Positions 6,001 to 11,168 of a DNA stretch of 12,572 nucleotides are shown piece by piece. The position numbers and the translations under genes are program-made. Numbering within the stretch: the stretch's first letter is position 1; each line of letters begins with the position of its first letter. The notes under the pieces were generated by a model, which saw only the letters and a program-made list of their open reading frames with translations, was not told the origin of the DNA and did no database searches. Source of the stretch: JAJKIP01 sp040509055 (GTDB taxonomy: Bacteria > Bacteroidota > Bacteroidia > Chitinophagales > Chitinophagaceae); assembly GCA_040509055.1 (NCBI GenBank), contig JBEVLT010000373.1, forward strand, positions 1 through 12,572. Reading direction: 5' to 3'.

Positions 6001-8954
6001 TAGGCGGAAAAGGAGGGACTACGCTGAATACTAATGTGACACTGAACAGGCTCTATCTGGGCGGCGGAGGCGGGATGGGGCATGGTAACAACGTGATGGA
6101 ATACCCGGCAGGAAACGGTGGCGGAATTATCATTATTACGGCCGGATCGCTGACCAATAACGGGAAGGCAATAAAGGCCAACGGGACAGATGCAGCTCCC
6201 TGCTCCGGCGCTGCAACCTGCGGAGACGGTATGTCGGGCGGCGGCGCTGGCGGCAGCATTTTGTTGGATATTTCCTCGGTCAATACTGCAACAGTACTGG
6301 AGACCAGGGGTGGACGGGGTGCGGATCAGCAGGGTGCAAGCGGCGTCAGGCACGGACCAGGCGGCGGCGGTGGAGGCGGTTTTATCGCTTTCCGGCAGCC
6401 GGTGGCGTCTATCCTCTATTCGATTACCACGACAGGGGGCCTCAATGGAGTAAATACAAATATTGGTAACGATCCCCATGGGGCCACCTCCGGCGGCAAT
6501 GGTACAAATTATACAGGTTTTGAGATCATCAGGGCTACCCAGTTGTTCAAACCCAATATCGATTCCGTACGCATCCGGAAAATGGCAACCTCCTGCTCGC
6601 ATTTCGACTTCGAAGGGCTGGGCTATACAAACACGGCGCCGGTGGCTGCCTGGCAGTGGTATATCGACGGCGCACCGGCAGCCGCCACTCAGAATACCAG
6701 CTATACATTCACTACTGCCGGCAATCATGATGTGAAGCTGGTGATCACCGACGCCAATGGGTGCAAGGATAGCATGTTAACCACTGTTCAGGTTGTAACG
6801 CCCGATTTTGATTTTACCTACAGCCGCGATGTGTGCGACCCGCTGACGGTTCAGTTTACCGGTATCGGCAGCAGTACGGCCAATCCTTACTGGGCCTTTG
6901 GCGATGGCAATACCACCACCGGCGCATTGAATACCAGCCATACGTATGCGGCTGCCGGCAACTATACCGTTCGGTACAGCACCGGCAACGGGGTGTGCAC
7001 CGATACCCTGAACAAAACGATCAGCGTGGATGTGACCCGCGATAACATTGTGCTTACCCGCGATACCACCATCTGTTATGGTACCACCAAGCAGCTGTTG
7101 TCGGGGCCCTCGCTGGATTTCTGCTGGTCGCCCGTCACTTACCTGGACAATCCCGCTTCTCCCAACCCTGTTACTTCCGCACCGGAGGATATAACGTACT
7201 ACCTGACGGCACAGGTGACAGGCAGCAACCTGATCGTGAACGGTGATTTTACGCAGGGCAATACCGGGTTTACGTCCGGCTATACCCATTCTATGCCAAA
7301 TACGAACGAGGGCCAGTATTTCATAGGAACCAACCCACGGGCTTGGAACGGGGGTATGAGTGCCTGCGGCGACCACACGTCCGGCACCGGTAATATGATG
7401 ATGGTAAATGGTTCCCCGGTAACCGACGTCAACGTATGGCGCCAGACCGTTACGGTGACGCCGAATACGAACTATGCCTTTTCTACCTGGATACAATCGG
7501 TGTTTCCTTCCAACCCGGCCCAGCTGCAGTTTTCGATCAATGGCAATAATATCGGCAATCTCATTACGGCAACGGTACCGGTCTGCAACTGGGCACAGTT
7601 CTATACCACCTGGAACTCCGGCAATAGTACTTCTGCTGTCATTTCTATCGTGAATAAAAACACGGTGCTGACCGGCAATGATTTTGCGCTGGATGATATC
7701 TCTTTTGCACCGGTGTTTATCAGGCGTGATTCGGTGAAGATCGCGGTAGAAAAGCCCCTGGTGACCACCAATAACGATACGACGGTATGTGGTAAAAGCC
7801 CGGTACAGCTGATTGCTGCAGGCGCACAGGATTATACATGGTCGCCGGCCACAGCGCTGACCGATCCCTCGGTCTTCAACCCGGTGGCTTCGCCGGAAGA
7901 TACGACCCGCTATATCGTTACAGGAACTACGATCAATGGTTGCGTGGCAAAGGATACCGTGTATGTGAATGTATTTGCGAAACCGGATATCACTACTTCC
8001 GAAGATGCTACGATCTGTAAAAACACTTCTGTGCCCTTGTCTGCCACAGGCGGCGTTTTTTATAGCTGGTTCCCGGCGGCTACCCTGACCAACCCGGGAA
8101 CGCCTAACCCGGTGGCCACGCCTGCCGGTGATATGACCTATTATGTATCGGTCACCGATGTCAATGACTGTGCGTATCTCGACTCGGTAAAGATTGCCAT
8201 ACGGGCCGATGCTGTGTTTACTGTGAACGGCGCCGGGTCCGTTTGTAAAAACGATTCGCTGCAGCTGAGCGCATCGGGAGGGGATATTTACAGCTGGTAT
8301 CCGGCTACAGGATTGAGTAACACGGCTATCGCCAATCCTAAAGCATCACCAGCCGCTACGATGGATTATACAGTCTCCATTACGGAGAGTGAATGCGGCC
8401 AATCAAAGGACCTGCCCGTAAAAGTGACCATCCTGCCGCTGCCCAATGTGCAGGCTACCCGGTCCAACGATATCGACTGCAGCTATGGCGAAAGCCAGTT
8501 GCTGGCCACAGGGGCAGGCAGTTACAGGTGGACCCCTTCGGCCGGGCTCAGCAACAGCCTGGTTGCCAGCCCGGTGGCTACGCCGGATCTCACTACTTCC
8601 TACATCGTGGCCGGCACCAATGCGGCCGGGTGTAAAAACTACGACACGGTGCTGGTAAAGGTGGAAGCATCCAACAAGGGAGATTACCTGATGCCGAACG
8701 CGTTTACGCCCAACAACGATGGGCTGAATGATTGTTACGGCATCAAAATCTGGGGTGTGGTGGAAGAGCTGGAATTCAGCATCTATAACCGGTGGGGGGA
8801 ACTGATCTTTTTCACGAAGAATGCAGGTCAGTGCTGGGATGGCACCTACAAAGGGGTGAAGCAAAATTCCGGGGTATTTGTTTACATGATCAGGGCCAGG
8901 ACAAATTGCGAAAGCAAGGTCTTCCGCAAGGGCACTTTTGTGCTAATCAGGTAA
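1..8954 (+). CDS. Giant multidomain secreted protein with T9SS type B (CHU_C) sorting domain, 5' partial
   Basis: A single open frame runs from the window edge (first full codon at base 3) to TAA at 8952-8954, giving 2983 visible codons. The GTG at 30 is an internal valine: the codons before it already read LTGYFRTNN, which fits the repeat pattern, so the true start and signal peptide lie upstream. Modules in order are a DFDP propeller-type array (3-1121), Ig-like (about 1122-1415), a seven-blade propeller (1470-2541), two LamG domains (2721-4055), a PKD split by a six-repeat array (4086-5297), a glycine-rich region (about 5640-6530), two PKDs (6561-7034), five Ig-like repeats (7047-8675) and CHU_C (8685-8951). 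Family knowledge: CHU_C proteins are exported across the outer membrane by T9SS and are often cell-surface or adhesive. I see no catalytic motif, so an adhesin, matrix or glycan-binding role is inference. The exact ligand cannot be read from the sequence. Confidence 0.93.
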   Translation, partial: LTGYFRTNNVDFDPGPGVANLTSNGESSADPGWGGDIVVAKYNQAGQYQWAFNVGSTQTADYGLCITADPAGNVYVGGRFDGQVDFDPGSASTLLNSATGGPIFLAKYNTTGAFQWAFNVGLVNNDNAVFGLRADNAGNVYATGFFQGTNIDFDPGSGVAGLSSAGGYEAFLAKYNTNGQYQWAFRIGGGGLDTGRDLTLDNSGNVYLTGDFNGSNIDFDPSPATAPLSSNGGSDVFLAKYNSSGQYQWAFNFGGTSGDIGWWVTTDNNHLFITGGFTGTADLNPSNAVDNLVSAGGYDIFLGKYTLNGEYVCSFKVGGSGDDFGYSIVSGSNNIFSLSGSFQGSNVDFDPTPSITNLSSAGSDDIFLAKYTWPDNITPASGTLAGGTICMGEQAQLTFTATAGTGPFTIVYNNGTTNITRANVQSGVPFTVTPAPAATTTYTLVSVRDAQLCSEPNAPPGVTAVVTVNDCGLFTPDCSGLQLALGTGSAYDRAIDVAAAADGNFYVVAESESFTATRDILFTKLTPSGTVLWSRTYGANGIETVRKITPTADGGLLVIGQTRSFNIAGEIFAMKLGNNGLLAWSRRFGLGSANGDLGMDIIETSDGGYAISGIINVAGGVADAIVIKLNSTVNIQWTKRFNSGVGEDGVGIVEKDNALVVAMDHEGAGSNYDIIVTKLNIVDGSVAVAKRITPSVRGVFNPYLFKNPSGPGYYISGHTIDQSSYSNMNQVVITLDEDFNIVKSRLVALNTSTKDGFTGFVPLADGSFIGTTTSQPGNADATLYRVNADNSVRYAKTFDAAANRRLYRVAVAGQTVMAVGGLTRDGQEDMFVTVFNLDGTTDVSCDVQNAAVTIQQPSYTVSSYSWPTITSPSFAQTAATMVSSLAGLGRMEICSCSLPPAPVPVPCNNWLGTPSTPSYASAGDLDISGNQITIEAIINRTQPYSPGTGDNNEGDIVSKHIDPATTNYLLRPNHGYIRTTNGFFATPDICEIELNKTYHVALVYDGSTLKFYRNGYLMSSVAATGNLVQNDFPLRMGLYSGTVLENFLGYTNEVRIWSVARTQDDLRTYMNASLPTPVMQVGLRGYYTFDNLLNKQGNPAFNITALTGSAVINQTNPQCTFVADSCVYKTVDCNQWMYTPALGAKMTAGDVDVTGTQLTVEATFNRTQPLNNGLYYGHLVSKHTGQTNVNYALLPNGCEITTSNGYKSTFQTCPVELNKTYHVAMVYDGATLKYYQNGFLMSQVPCTGTLVTNDLVTTIGQVAGGSNPVNNQFLGYINEVRVWNVARTQAQIRTFMNAALPAPASQAGLRAYYTFDNMTNDQGNAAYNGLLTGGAVINQTNPQCTFVADSCRVPATPVTVTADFTIPATVCVNDPVPINNTSQNATSYYWSFCAADPTINPVGTNLGNPGSSLVSPVYSDLVKVNGNYYLFVVNHWPGGLVRLDFGNSYLNTPTAVSLGNVGGIIPNSAEGIQVIYNNGHWLALVMAGSPPNAIASRIIKIDFGSDITNTSPVGTNWGNIGGLNLPHELHAFQENGNWYGLVVNAEDNTVTRISFTNDLVNNAPTGVNLGTFSGLNYPTGINAVNDNGNWHVFITSDNPNPSLVRLDFGNSLLNPPVAVNLGNPGGMLNKTRDIYILKDCGQINAYAINGFGVNQLLKLNFGSSITSVPVITNLGNTGSMNFPHSISRIFRVGNDLYMFVSNVTNNSITRIRIPGCTSSSFPNAAVQNPAPVTYNTPGTYNITLTIDDGLPTQTTVCRQVTVTDCTPLVINQYTEVLAFDACNNKLTVSDASAFNVGDTVLMIQMKGAAIDSTNTASFGTITDYKSAGNYEFNYIKGKNGNTIELLNVVKRQYDIPVGKVQLVRVPYFQDYEVTRPLTAAAWDGSKGGVLAFNVQNSLTLNADIDVSGKGFRGGSPLNSSVVTCSQVGYYYAPATNNGAQKGEGIHLPLSLAKSYGRGAPSNGGGGGNAHNSGGGGGSNAGSGGQGGNQWDDCGSVPENIGGKGGTTLNTNVTLNRLYLGGGGGMGHGNNVMEYPAGNGGGIIIITAGSLTNNGKAIKANGTDAAPCSGAATCGDGMSGGGAGGSILLDISSVNTATVLETRGGRGADQQGASGVRHGPGGGGGGGFIAFRQPVASILYSITTTGGLNGVNTNIGNDPHGATSGGNGTNYTGFEIIRATQLFKPNIDSVRIRKMATSCSHFDFEGLGYTNTAPVAAWQWYIDGAPAAATQNTSYTFTTAGNHDVKLVITDANGCKDSMLTTVQVVTPDFDFTYSRDVCDPLTVQFTGIGSSTANPYWAFGDGNTTTGALNTSHTYAAAGNYTVRYSTGNGVCTDTLNKTISVDVTRDNIVLTRDTTICYGTTKQLLSGPSLDFCWSPVTYLDNPASPNPVTSAPEDITYYLTAQVTGSNLIVNGDFTQGNTGFTSGYTHSMPNTNEGQYFIGTNPRAWNGGMSACGDHTSGTGNMMMVNGSPVTDVNVWRQTVTVTPNTNYAFSTWIQSVFPSNPAQLQFSINGNNIGNLITATVPVCNWAQFYTTWNSGNSTSAVISIVNKNTVLTGNDFALDDISFAPVFIRRDSVKIAVEKPLVTTNNDTTVCGKSPVQLIAAGAQDYTWSPATALTDPSVFNPVASPEDTTRYIVTGTTINGCVAKDTVYVNVFAKPDITTSEDATICKNTSVPLSATGGVFYSWFPAATLTNPGTPNPVATPAGDMTYYVSVTDVNDCAYLDSVKIAIRADAVFTVNGAGSVCKNDSLQLSASGGDIYSWYPATGLSNTAIANPKASPAATMDYTVSITESECGQSKDLPVKVTILPLPNVQATRSNDIDCSYGESQLLATGAGSYRWTPSAGLSNSLVASPVATPDLTTSYIVAGTNAAGCKNYDTVLVKVEASNKGDYLMPNAFTPNNDGLNDCYGIKIWGVVEELEFSIYNRWGELIFFTKNAGQCWDGTYKGVKQNSGVFVYMIRARTNCESKVFRKGTFVLIR
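3..1121 (+). repeat. DFDP beta-propeller-type repeats (SBBP-like), six copies, first truncated
   Basis: Six copies of a 64-74 residue unit are visible, with the (V/I)DFDP signature codons at 30, 252, 453, 651, 843 (degenerate, ADLNP) and 1041. The consensus unit runs roughly DFDPG, then LSS.GG.D.FLAKYN, then G.YQWAF..G, then GNVY.TG.F.G. The FLAKYN and GNVYxTG strands resemble SBBP-type beta-propeller repeats of secreted Bacteroidota proteins. Since the first copy is cut by the window edge, more copies probably lie upstream. The fifth copy has lost the acidic DFDP core. Assignment to a closed propeller is inferred from the repeat pattern. Confidence 0.8.
1122..1415 (+). other. Ig-like domain between two propeller regions
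   Basis: Encodes roughly 98 residues beginning near PASGTLAGGTICMGEQAQLTFTA. It includes GPFTIVYNNG and PAATTTYTLVSV and ends near VTVNDC. The alternating beta-strand pattern, the start with a cysteine and a polar residue before a strand, and the ATTTYTL motif match the Ig-like/PKD-like spacer domains common in CHU_C proteins. It separates the DFDP array from the second propeller. The family assignment is from pattern only. Confidence 0.6.
1470..2541 (+). repeat. Seven-blade beta-propeller
   Basis: Seven units of about 49-54 residues start near 1470, 1617, 1770, 1929, 2085, 2247 and 2400. Most share the plan 'xDGGxxxxGxT ... DxxxxKLxxxGxxxWxxxxx': DGNFYVVAES, DGGLLVIGQT, DGGYAISGII, DNALVVAMDH, PGYYISGHT, DGSFIGTTTS and GQTVMAVGGL mark the same strand in the seven units. 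The first three are closest to one another, with LxWSRxxG-type endings. Seven regular copies argue for a closed seven-blade propeller. It differs in consensus from the DFDP array upstream, so the two are not simply one continuous array. Its ligand is unknown. Confidence 0.7.
2721..3380 (+). other. LamG/jellyroll (concanavalin A-like) domain, copy 1
   Basis: About 220 residues run from CNNWLGTPS to FVADSC. The diagnostic core of the LamG-like jellyroll (Laminin_G_3 type) is clear: ITIEAIINR near the start, then NKTYHVALVYDGSTLKFYRN, FLGYTNEVRIWSVART, and GLRGYYTFDN. Domains of this family often bind carbohydrate or protein ligands, and some have a structural role only. Cysteines at both ends (codons 2721 and 3378) may close the module with a disulfide, which is inference. 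Confidence 0.85.
3399..4055 (+). other. LamG/jellyroll domain, copy 2 (tandem duplicate)
   Basis: This is a second copy of the preceding module, offset by 678 bases (226 residues), from CNQWMYTPALG to FVADSC. The same landmarks recur: LTVEATFNRTQP, NKTYHVAMVYDGATLKYYQNGFLMS, FLGYINEVRVWNVARTQ, GLRAYYTFDN. The last 16 residues, VINQTNPQCTFVADSC, are identical in the two copies, while the DNA there differs at six third-codon positions. The duplication is therefore not recent but the protein sequence is conserved. Confidence 0.85.
4086..5297 (+). other. PKD domain split by an inserted six-repeat array
   Basis: The N-terminal half of a PKD-like domain (4086-4190) reads ADFTIPATVCVNDPVPINN and then SYYWSFC. 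The C-terminal half (5163-5297) has NPAPVTYNTPGTYNITLTI and ends VTVTDC. In an ordinary PKD these halves are contiguous around a W-x-F-G-D-G turn. Here about 320 residues holding six repeats sit exactly at that turn. The two PKD domains downstream (6561-7034) show the uninterrupted pattern for comparison. Confidence 0.75.
4206..5160 (+). repeat. Six-copy NLGN...LDFGNS repeat array (putative six-blade propeller)
   Basis: Units begin at 4206, 4362, 4539, 4695, 4851 and 5010, spaced 52, 59, 52, 52 and 53 residues. Each opens with a variant of (V/T)xTNLGNxGG, has a central NGNWYxxV strand and closes with (L/I)xRLDFGNSLxNxP. The regular length and beta-strand pattern suggest one more propeller, here six-bladed. 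The consensus differs from both other propeller regions of the protein. The fold is inferred. A solenoid is the main alternative. Confidence 0.75.
5640..6530 (+). other. Glycine-rich beta-structured region
   Basis: Following a hydrophobic beta-rich lead-in domain (about 5300-5640, with VINQYTEVLAFD and VGDTVLMIQMKG), the protein becomes strongly glycine-rich. Examples are GGGGGNAHNSGGGGGSNAGS around 5890-5960, LGGGGGMGHG near 6058, and GPGGGGGGGFIAF near 6355-6390. Between the runs are short strand-like segments such as GGVLAFNVQNSLTLNADIDV and GGGIIIITAGSL. The alternation looks like a parallel beta-helix or a glycine-rich structural segment found in other giant secreted proteins. It is in frame and has no stop. 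The function is unknown. Confidence 0.65.
6561..7034 (+). other. Two tandem PKD domains
   Basis: The first (6561-6803) has WQWYIDGAPAA, then YTFTTAGNHDVKLVITDANGC and ends VVTP. The second (6804-7034) has the textbook PKD signature: PYWAFGDGNTTTG, then TSHTYAAAGNYTVRYSTGNGVC. PKD domains are Ig-fold spacers common in extracellular proteins and serve as rigid linkers or in protein-protein contacts. Confidence 0.8.
7047..8675 (+). repeat. Five Ig-like repeats before the sorting domain, the first interrupted
   Basis: Repeats start near 7047, 7776, 8001, 8220 and 8450. The four uninterrupted copies are about 70-75 residues long. The shared pattern is an opening (T/S)xxCxxxSxxLxAxG, then a YxWxPxxxLx(N/D)PxxxNPVAxP strand pair, then TTxYxVxxT, and a closing (K/L)DTVxVxV. 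In the first copy the last strand (7713-7757, RRDSVKIAV) is separated from the rest (7047-7223) by the module at 7227-7712. Such repeats form a stalk before CHU_C in many T9SS cargos. Confidence 0.8.
7227..7712 (+). other. Inserted jellyroll/CBM-like module
   Basis: About 162 residues begin NLIVNGDFTQGNTGF and end DFALDDISFAP. The NLIVNGDFExG...G opening and the closing DDISF are hallmarks of CBM_4_9/galactose-binding-like jellyroll modules. The middle strand VNVWRQTVTVTPNTNYAFSTWI also fits. The module lies inside the first Ig-like repeat, between its YYLTAQVTG strand and its last strand. Carbohydrate binding is possible from the fold family but not shown. Confidence 0.75.
8685..8951 (+). 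other. CHU_C / gliding motility-associated C-terminal domain (T9SS type B sorting signal)
   Basis: The last 89 residues hold the full signature: PNAFTPNNDGLND near the start, then LEFSIYNRWGELIFF, CWDGTYKG, and SGVFVYMI before a final basic strand FRKGTFVLIR. In Bacteroidota this domain directs passage across the outer membrane through the type IX secretion system. It differs from the type A C-terminal domain by its PNAFTPNxDGxND motif. It shows that the giant protein is exported and that this is its real C-terminus. Confidence 0.95.
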
Positions 8955-8967
8955 ACTTTGAAAAGAT

Positions 8968-8975
8968 TACATTTG
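8968..8975 (+). promoter_or_regulatory. Possible Bacteroidota -7 element upstream of gmd
   Basis: TACATTTG matches the Bacteroidota sigma-ABfrA -7 consensus TAnnTTTG exactly and lies 23 bases before the gmd ATG, inside the 44-base gap after the giant gene. A TTTG that could be the -33 element occurs at 8937-8940, but the 27-base spacing is longer than the usual 19-23, so the match is incomplete. If used, the start of transcription would be only about 15 bases before the ATG. Confidence 0.35.
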
Positions 8976-8998
8976 CAGCCAAAATTGAATAGGAACGC

Positions 8999-10111
8999 AT
9001 GAAAAAGGCTCTTATCACGGGTATTACGGGTCAGGATGGCGCTTACCTGGCTGAACTGCTGTTACACAAGGGGTATGAGGTGCACGGCATCAAACGGCGT
9101 ACGTCGCTGATCAATACCCAGCGGGTGGACCACCTGTACCAGGACCCGCATGAGTCGAACCTGAAAATGATCCTGCATTACGGCGATCTGACCGATTCCA
9201 CCAATATTATCCGCATCATTCAGCAGGTGCAGCCCGATGAGATCTACAACCTGGGCGCCATGAGCCATGTGCATGTCAGTTTTGAGGAGCCCGAATATGT
9301 AGCCAATACCGATGCCGTGGGCACTCTGCGTATACTGGAAGCCGTGCGGATTCTGGGTCTGGAGAAAAAGACCAGGATTTACCAGGCTTCTACTTCGGAA
9401 TTGTATGGCAAAGTGCAGGCAGTACCCCAGACTGAAACAACGCCGTTTTACCCGCGGTCGCCTTATGGGGTGGCCAAGCTATACGGTTTCTGGATCACGG
9501 TGAACTATCGGGAAGCTTATGGCATGTATGCCTGCAACGGCATCCTCTTCAACCACGAAAGCCCGCTTCGCGGCGAAACCTTCGTAACGCGTAAAATAAC
9601 CCGCGGAGTGGCCGAAATAGCCCTGGGATTGAAAAAGAAACTTTGGCTGGGTAACCTGGATGCCAAGCGGGACTGGGGTCATGCCAAGGACTATGTGGAG
9701 GCCATGTGGCTGATGCTGCAGCAGGACGAGGCGGAAGATTTTGTGATCGCAACCGGTGTTACCACCGCTGTCAGGGATTTTGTAAAGATGGCGTTTGCCC
9801 ATGCGGGTATCGAAGTAGAGTTTGAAGGAAATGATGTGAACGAAAAAGCGCTGGTGGTATCGGTAAACGACCCGTCTGTCAAACTGGGGAAAGGCGATGT
9901 GGTGGTGGAAGTAGACAAGCGCTATTTCCGGCCTACGGAAGTAGACCTGCTGCTGGGGGATGCCACCAAGGCCAGGGAAAAAATGGGCTGGCAACCCAAA
10001 TACGACCTGAGCGCACTGGTAAAAGAAATGGTGGAGGCCGACCTGGAGCATTTCAGGAAAGACGTGGTGCTCAGGAACTCAGGCTATCACACCGTAAGAC
10101 AATTTGAATAA
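8999..10111 (+). CDS. gmd: GDP-mannose 4,6-dehydratase
   Basis: This 370-residue short-chain dehydrogenase/reductase (SDR) converts GDP-D-mannose to GDP-4-keto-6-deoxy-D-mannose in the cytoplasm, the first committed step to GDP-L-fucose. The N-terminal nucleotide-binding motif GITGQDG is at residues 8-14. The catalytic residues known from E. coli Gmd (Thr133, Glu135, Tyr157, Lys161) align with Thr132, Glu134 (STSELYG), Tyr156 and Lys160 (SPYGVAKLYG). NHESPLRGETFVTRKITR and RDWGHAKDYVEAMW are further family signatures, and YFRPTEVDLLLGDATKA near the C-terminus is typical. The length matches the family. The ATG at 8999 has AGGA four bases upstream and gives the standard N-terminus. The gene overlaps fcl by one base. 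It sits 44 bases after the giant T9SS gene and could be read through from it, or from its own weak promoter. Confidence 0.97.
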   Translation: MKKALITGITGQDGAYLAELLLHKGYEVHGIKRRTSLINTQRVDHLYQDPHESNLKMILHYGDLTDSTNIIRIIQQVQPDEIYNLGAMSHVHVSFEEPEYVANTDAVGTLRILEAVRILGLEKKTRIYQASTSELYGKVQAVPQTETTPFYPRSPYGVAKLYGFWITVNYREAYGMYACNGILFNHESPLRGETFVTRKITRGVAEIALGLKKKLWLGNLDAKRDWGHAKDYVEAMWLMLQQDEAEDFVIATGVTTAVRDFVKMAFAHAGIEVEFEGNDVNEKALVVSVNDPSVKLGKGDVVVEVDKRYFRPTEVDLLLGDATKAREKMGWQPKYDLSALVKEMVEADLEHFRKDVVLRNSGYHTVRQFE

Positions 10112-11046
10112 TGGAGCAGAACAGCAAGATATTCGTAGCCGGGCATCGCGGCATGGTAGGCTCGGCGATTGTAAGAAAGCTACAGCAGGAAGGGTTTGAA
10201 AATATCATCACCCGCAGCTCGGTCGAGCTGGACCTGCGCAACCAGGCTGCAGTGGACGACTTTTTTTCAAAAGAACGGCCGGCCTACGTGTTCCTCGCAG
10301 CTGCCAAAGTGGGCGGCATCCTGGCCAACAATACCTACCGGGCACAGTTTATCTACGACAACCTGATGATCGAGGCCAATATCATTCATGCAGCGCATGC
10401 CACTGCCGTGCAGAAATTATTGTTTCTGGGCAGTTCCTGCATTTACCCGCGCATGGCGCCGCAGCCGATGAACGAGGGGTCGCTGCTGACCGGCGAACTG
10501 GAGCCCACGAACGAACCTTATGCCATTGCCAAGATCGCGGGTATCAAACTTTGCGAAGCCTTTCGCGACCAGTATGGCAGCAATTTTATTTCAGCCATGC
10601 CCACCAACCTCTATGGCCCGGGGGATAACTATGACCTGGAGAAATCGCATGTGATACCGGCCCTGATCCGCAAATTTCACGAGGCGAAAGTGAGTAATGC
10701 CGCTTTCGTGGAAATATGGGGTACCGGGTCGCCGCTGCGCGAGTTTATGTATGTAGATGACCTGGCCGATGCCTGTGTGTTCCTGATGCAGGAGTATAAC
10801 GATAAGCTCTTTGTCAATATCGGTACCGGCGAAGAAGTTTCAATAAAAGACCTGGCTATCCTGGTAAAGGAAGTGACCGGGTTTGAAGGAGAAATACAGT
10901 TTGATTCCTCGAAACCCGACGGCACACCGCGAAAGCTGATGGACAGCTCCCGGTTGCAGGCACAGGGCTGGAGACATAAGGTTCCCCTAAAGGAGGGTCT
11001 TTCAAATGCGTATCAGTTTTTCCAGGAGGAAAAAAAACAAGCCTGA
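10111..11046 (+). CDS. fcl: GDP-L-fucose synthase (GDP-4-keto-6-deoxymannose 3,5-epimerase/4-reductase)
   Basis: The 311-residue SDR enzyme epimerises and reduces the Gmd product with NADPH to give GDP-L-fucose. GHRGMVG at residues 11-17 is the dinucleotide-binding motif. The active-site residues of the E. coli enzyme (Ser107, Cys109, Tyr136, Lys140, His179) correspond to Ser108, Cys110 (GSSCIYPR), Tyr137, Lys141 (EPYAIAKIAG) and His180 (EKSHVIPALI), a constant offset of one. PTNLYGPGDNYD and REFMYVDDLADA are family signatures. Its ATG shares base 10111 with the gmd stop (TAATG), which suggests translational coupling and equal output. It ends 122 bases before the fucosyltransferase. Also known as wcaG. 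Confidence 0.97.
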   Translation: MEQNSKIFVAGHRGMVGSAIVRKLQQEGFENIITRSSVELDLRNQAAVDDFFSKERPAYVFLAAAKVGGILANNTYRAQFIYDNLMIEANIIHAAHATAVQKLLFLGSSCIYPRMAPQPMNEGSLLTGELEPTNEPYAIAKIAGIKLCEAFRDQYGSNFISAMPTNLYGPGDNYDLEKSHVIPALIRKFHEAKVSNAAFVEIWGTGSPLREFMYVDDLADACVFLMQEYNDKLFVNIGTGEEVSIKDLAILVKEVTGFEGEIQFDSSKPDGTPRKLMDSSRLQAQGWRHKVPLKEGLSNAYQFFQEEKKQA

Positions 11047-11124
11047 TACAAGTTTTTCCTACAGGCAAGATAAGATTAAAATAACGGCTATAGCACCAAT
11101 GCATGGCCGATCTGAATGTGGTTA

Positions 11125-11156
11125 TTGCCTGAATTTCCGGATACATATTACCTTCA
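11125..11156 (+). promoter_or_regulatory. Weak candidate promoter before the fucosyltransferase
   Basis: In the 122-base gap after fcl, TTG at 11125-11127 is followed after 21 bases by TACCTTCA (11149-11156). This resembles the Bacteroidota TTG / TAnnTTTG pair but the last two bases of the -7 element are wrong. The region is AT-rich and ends in an A-rich leader (CAAAAACAATG) with no Shine-Dalgarno sequence, as is common in this phylum. No other gene was seen in this gap. Confidence 0.25.
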
Positions 11157-11168
11157 AAAACAAAAACA

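Noticed and set aside
5880..6400. GC-rich repetitive DNA considered as a tandem DNA repeat or CRISPR-like array
   Set aside because: The repetition comes from glycine codons of irregular spacing, without a constant repeat unit or spacers.
5985..7496. Two long - strand open frames (247 and 239 residues)
   Set aside because: They are shadows of the glycine-rich, PKD and Ig regions. The glycine codons give stop-poor complements, and no family signature is seen.
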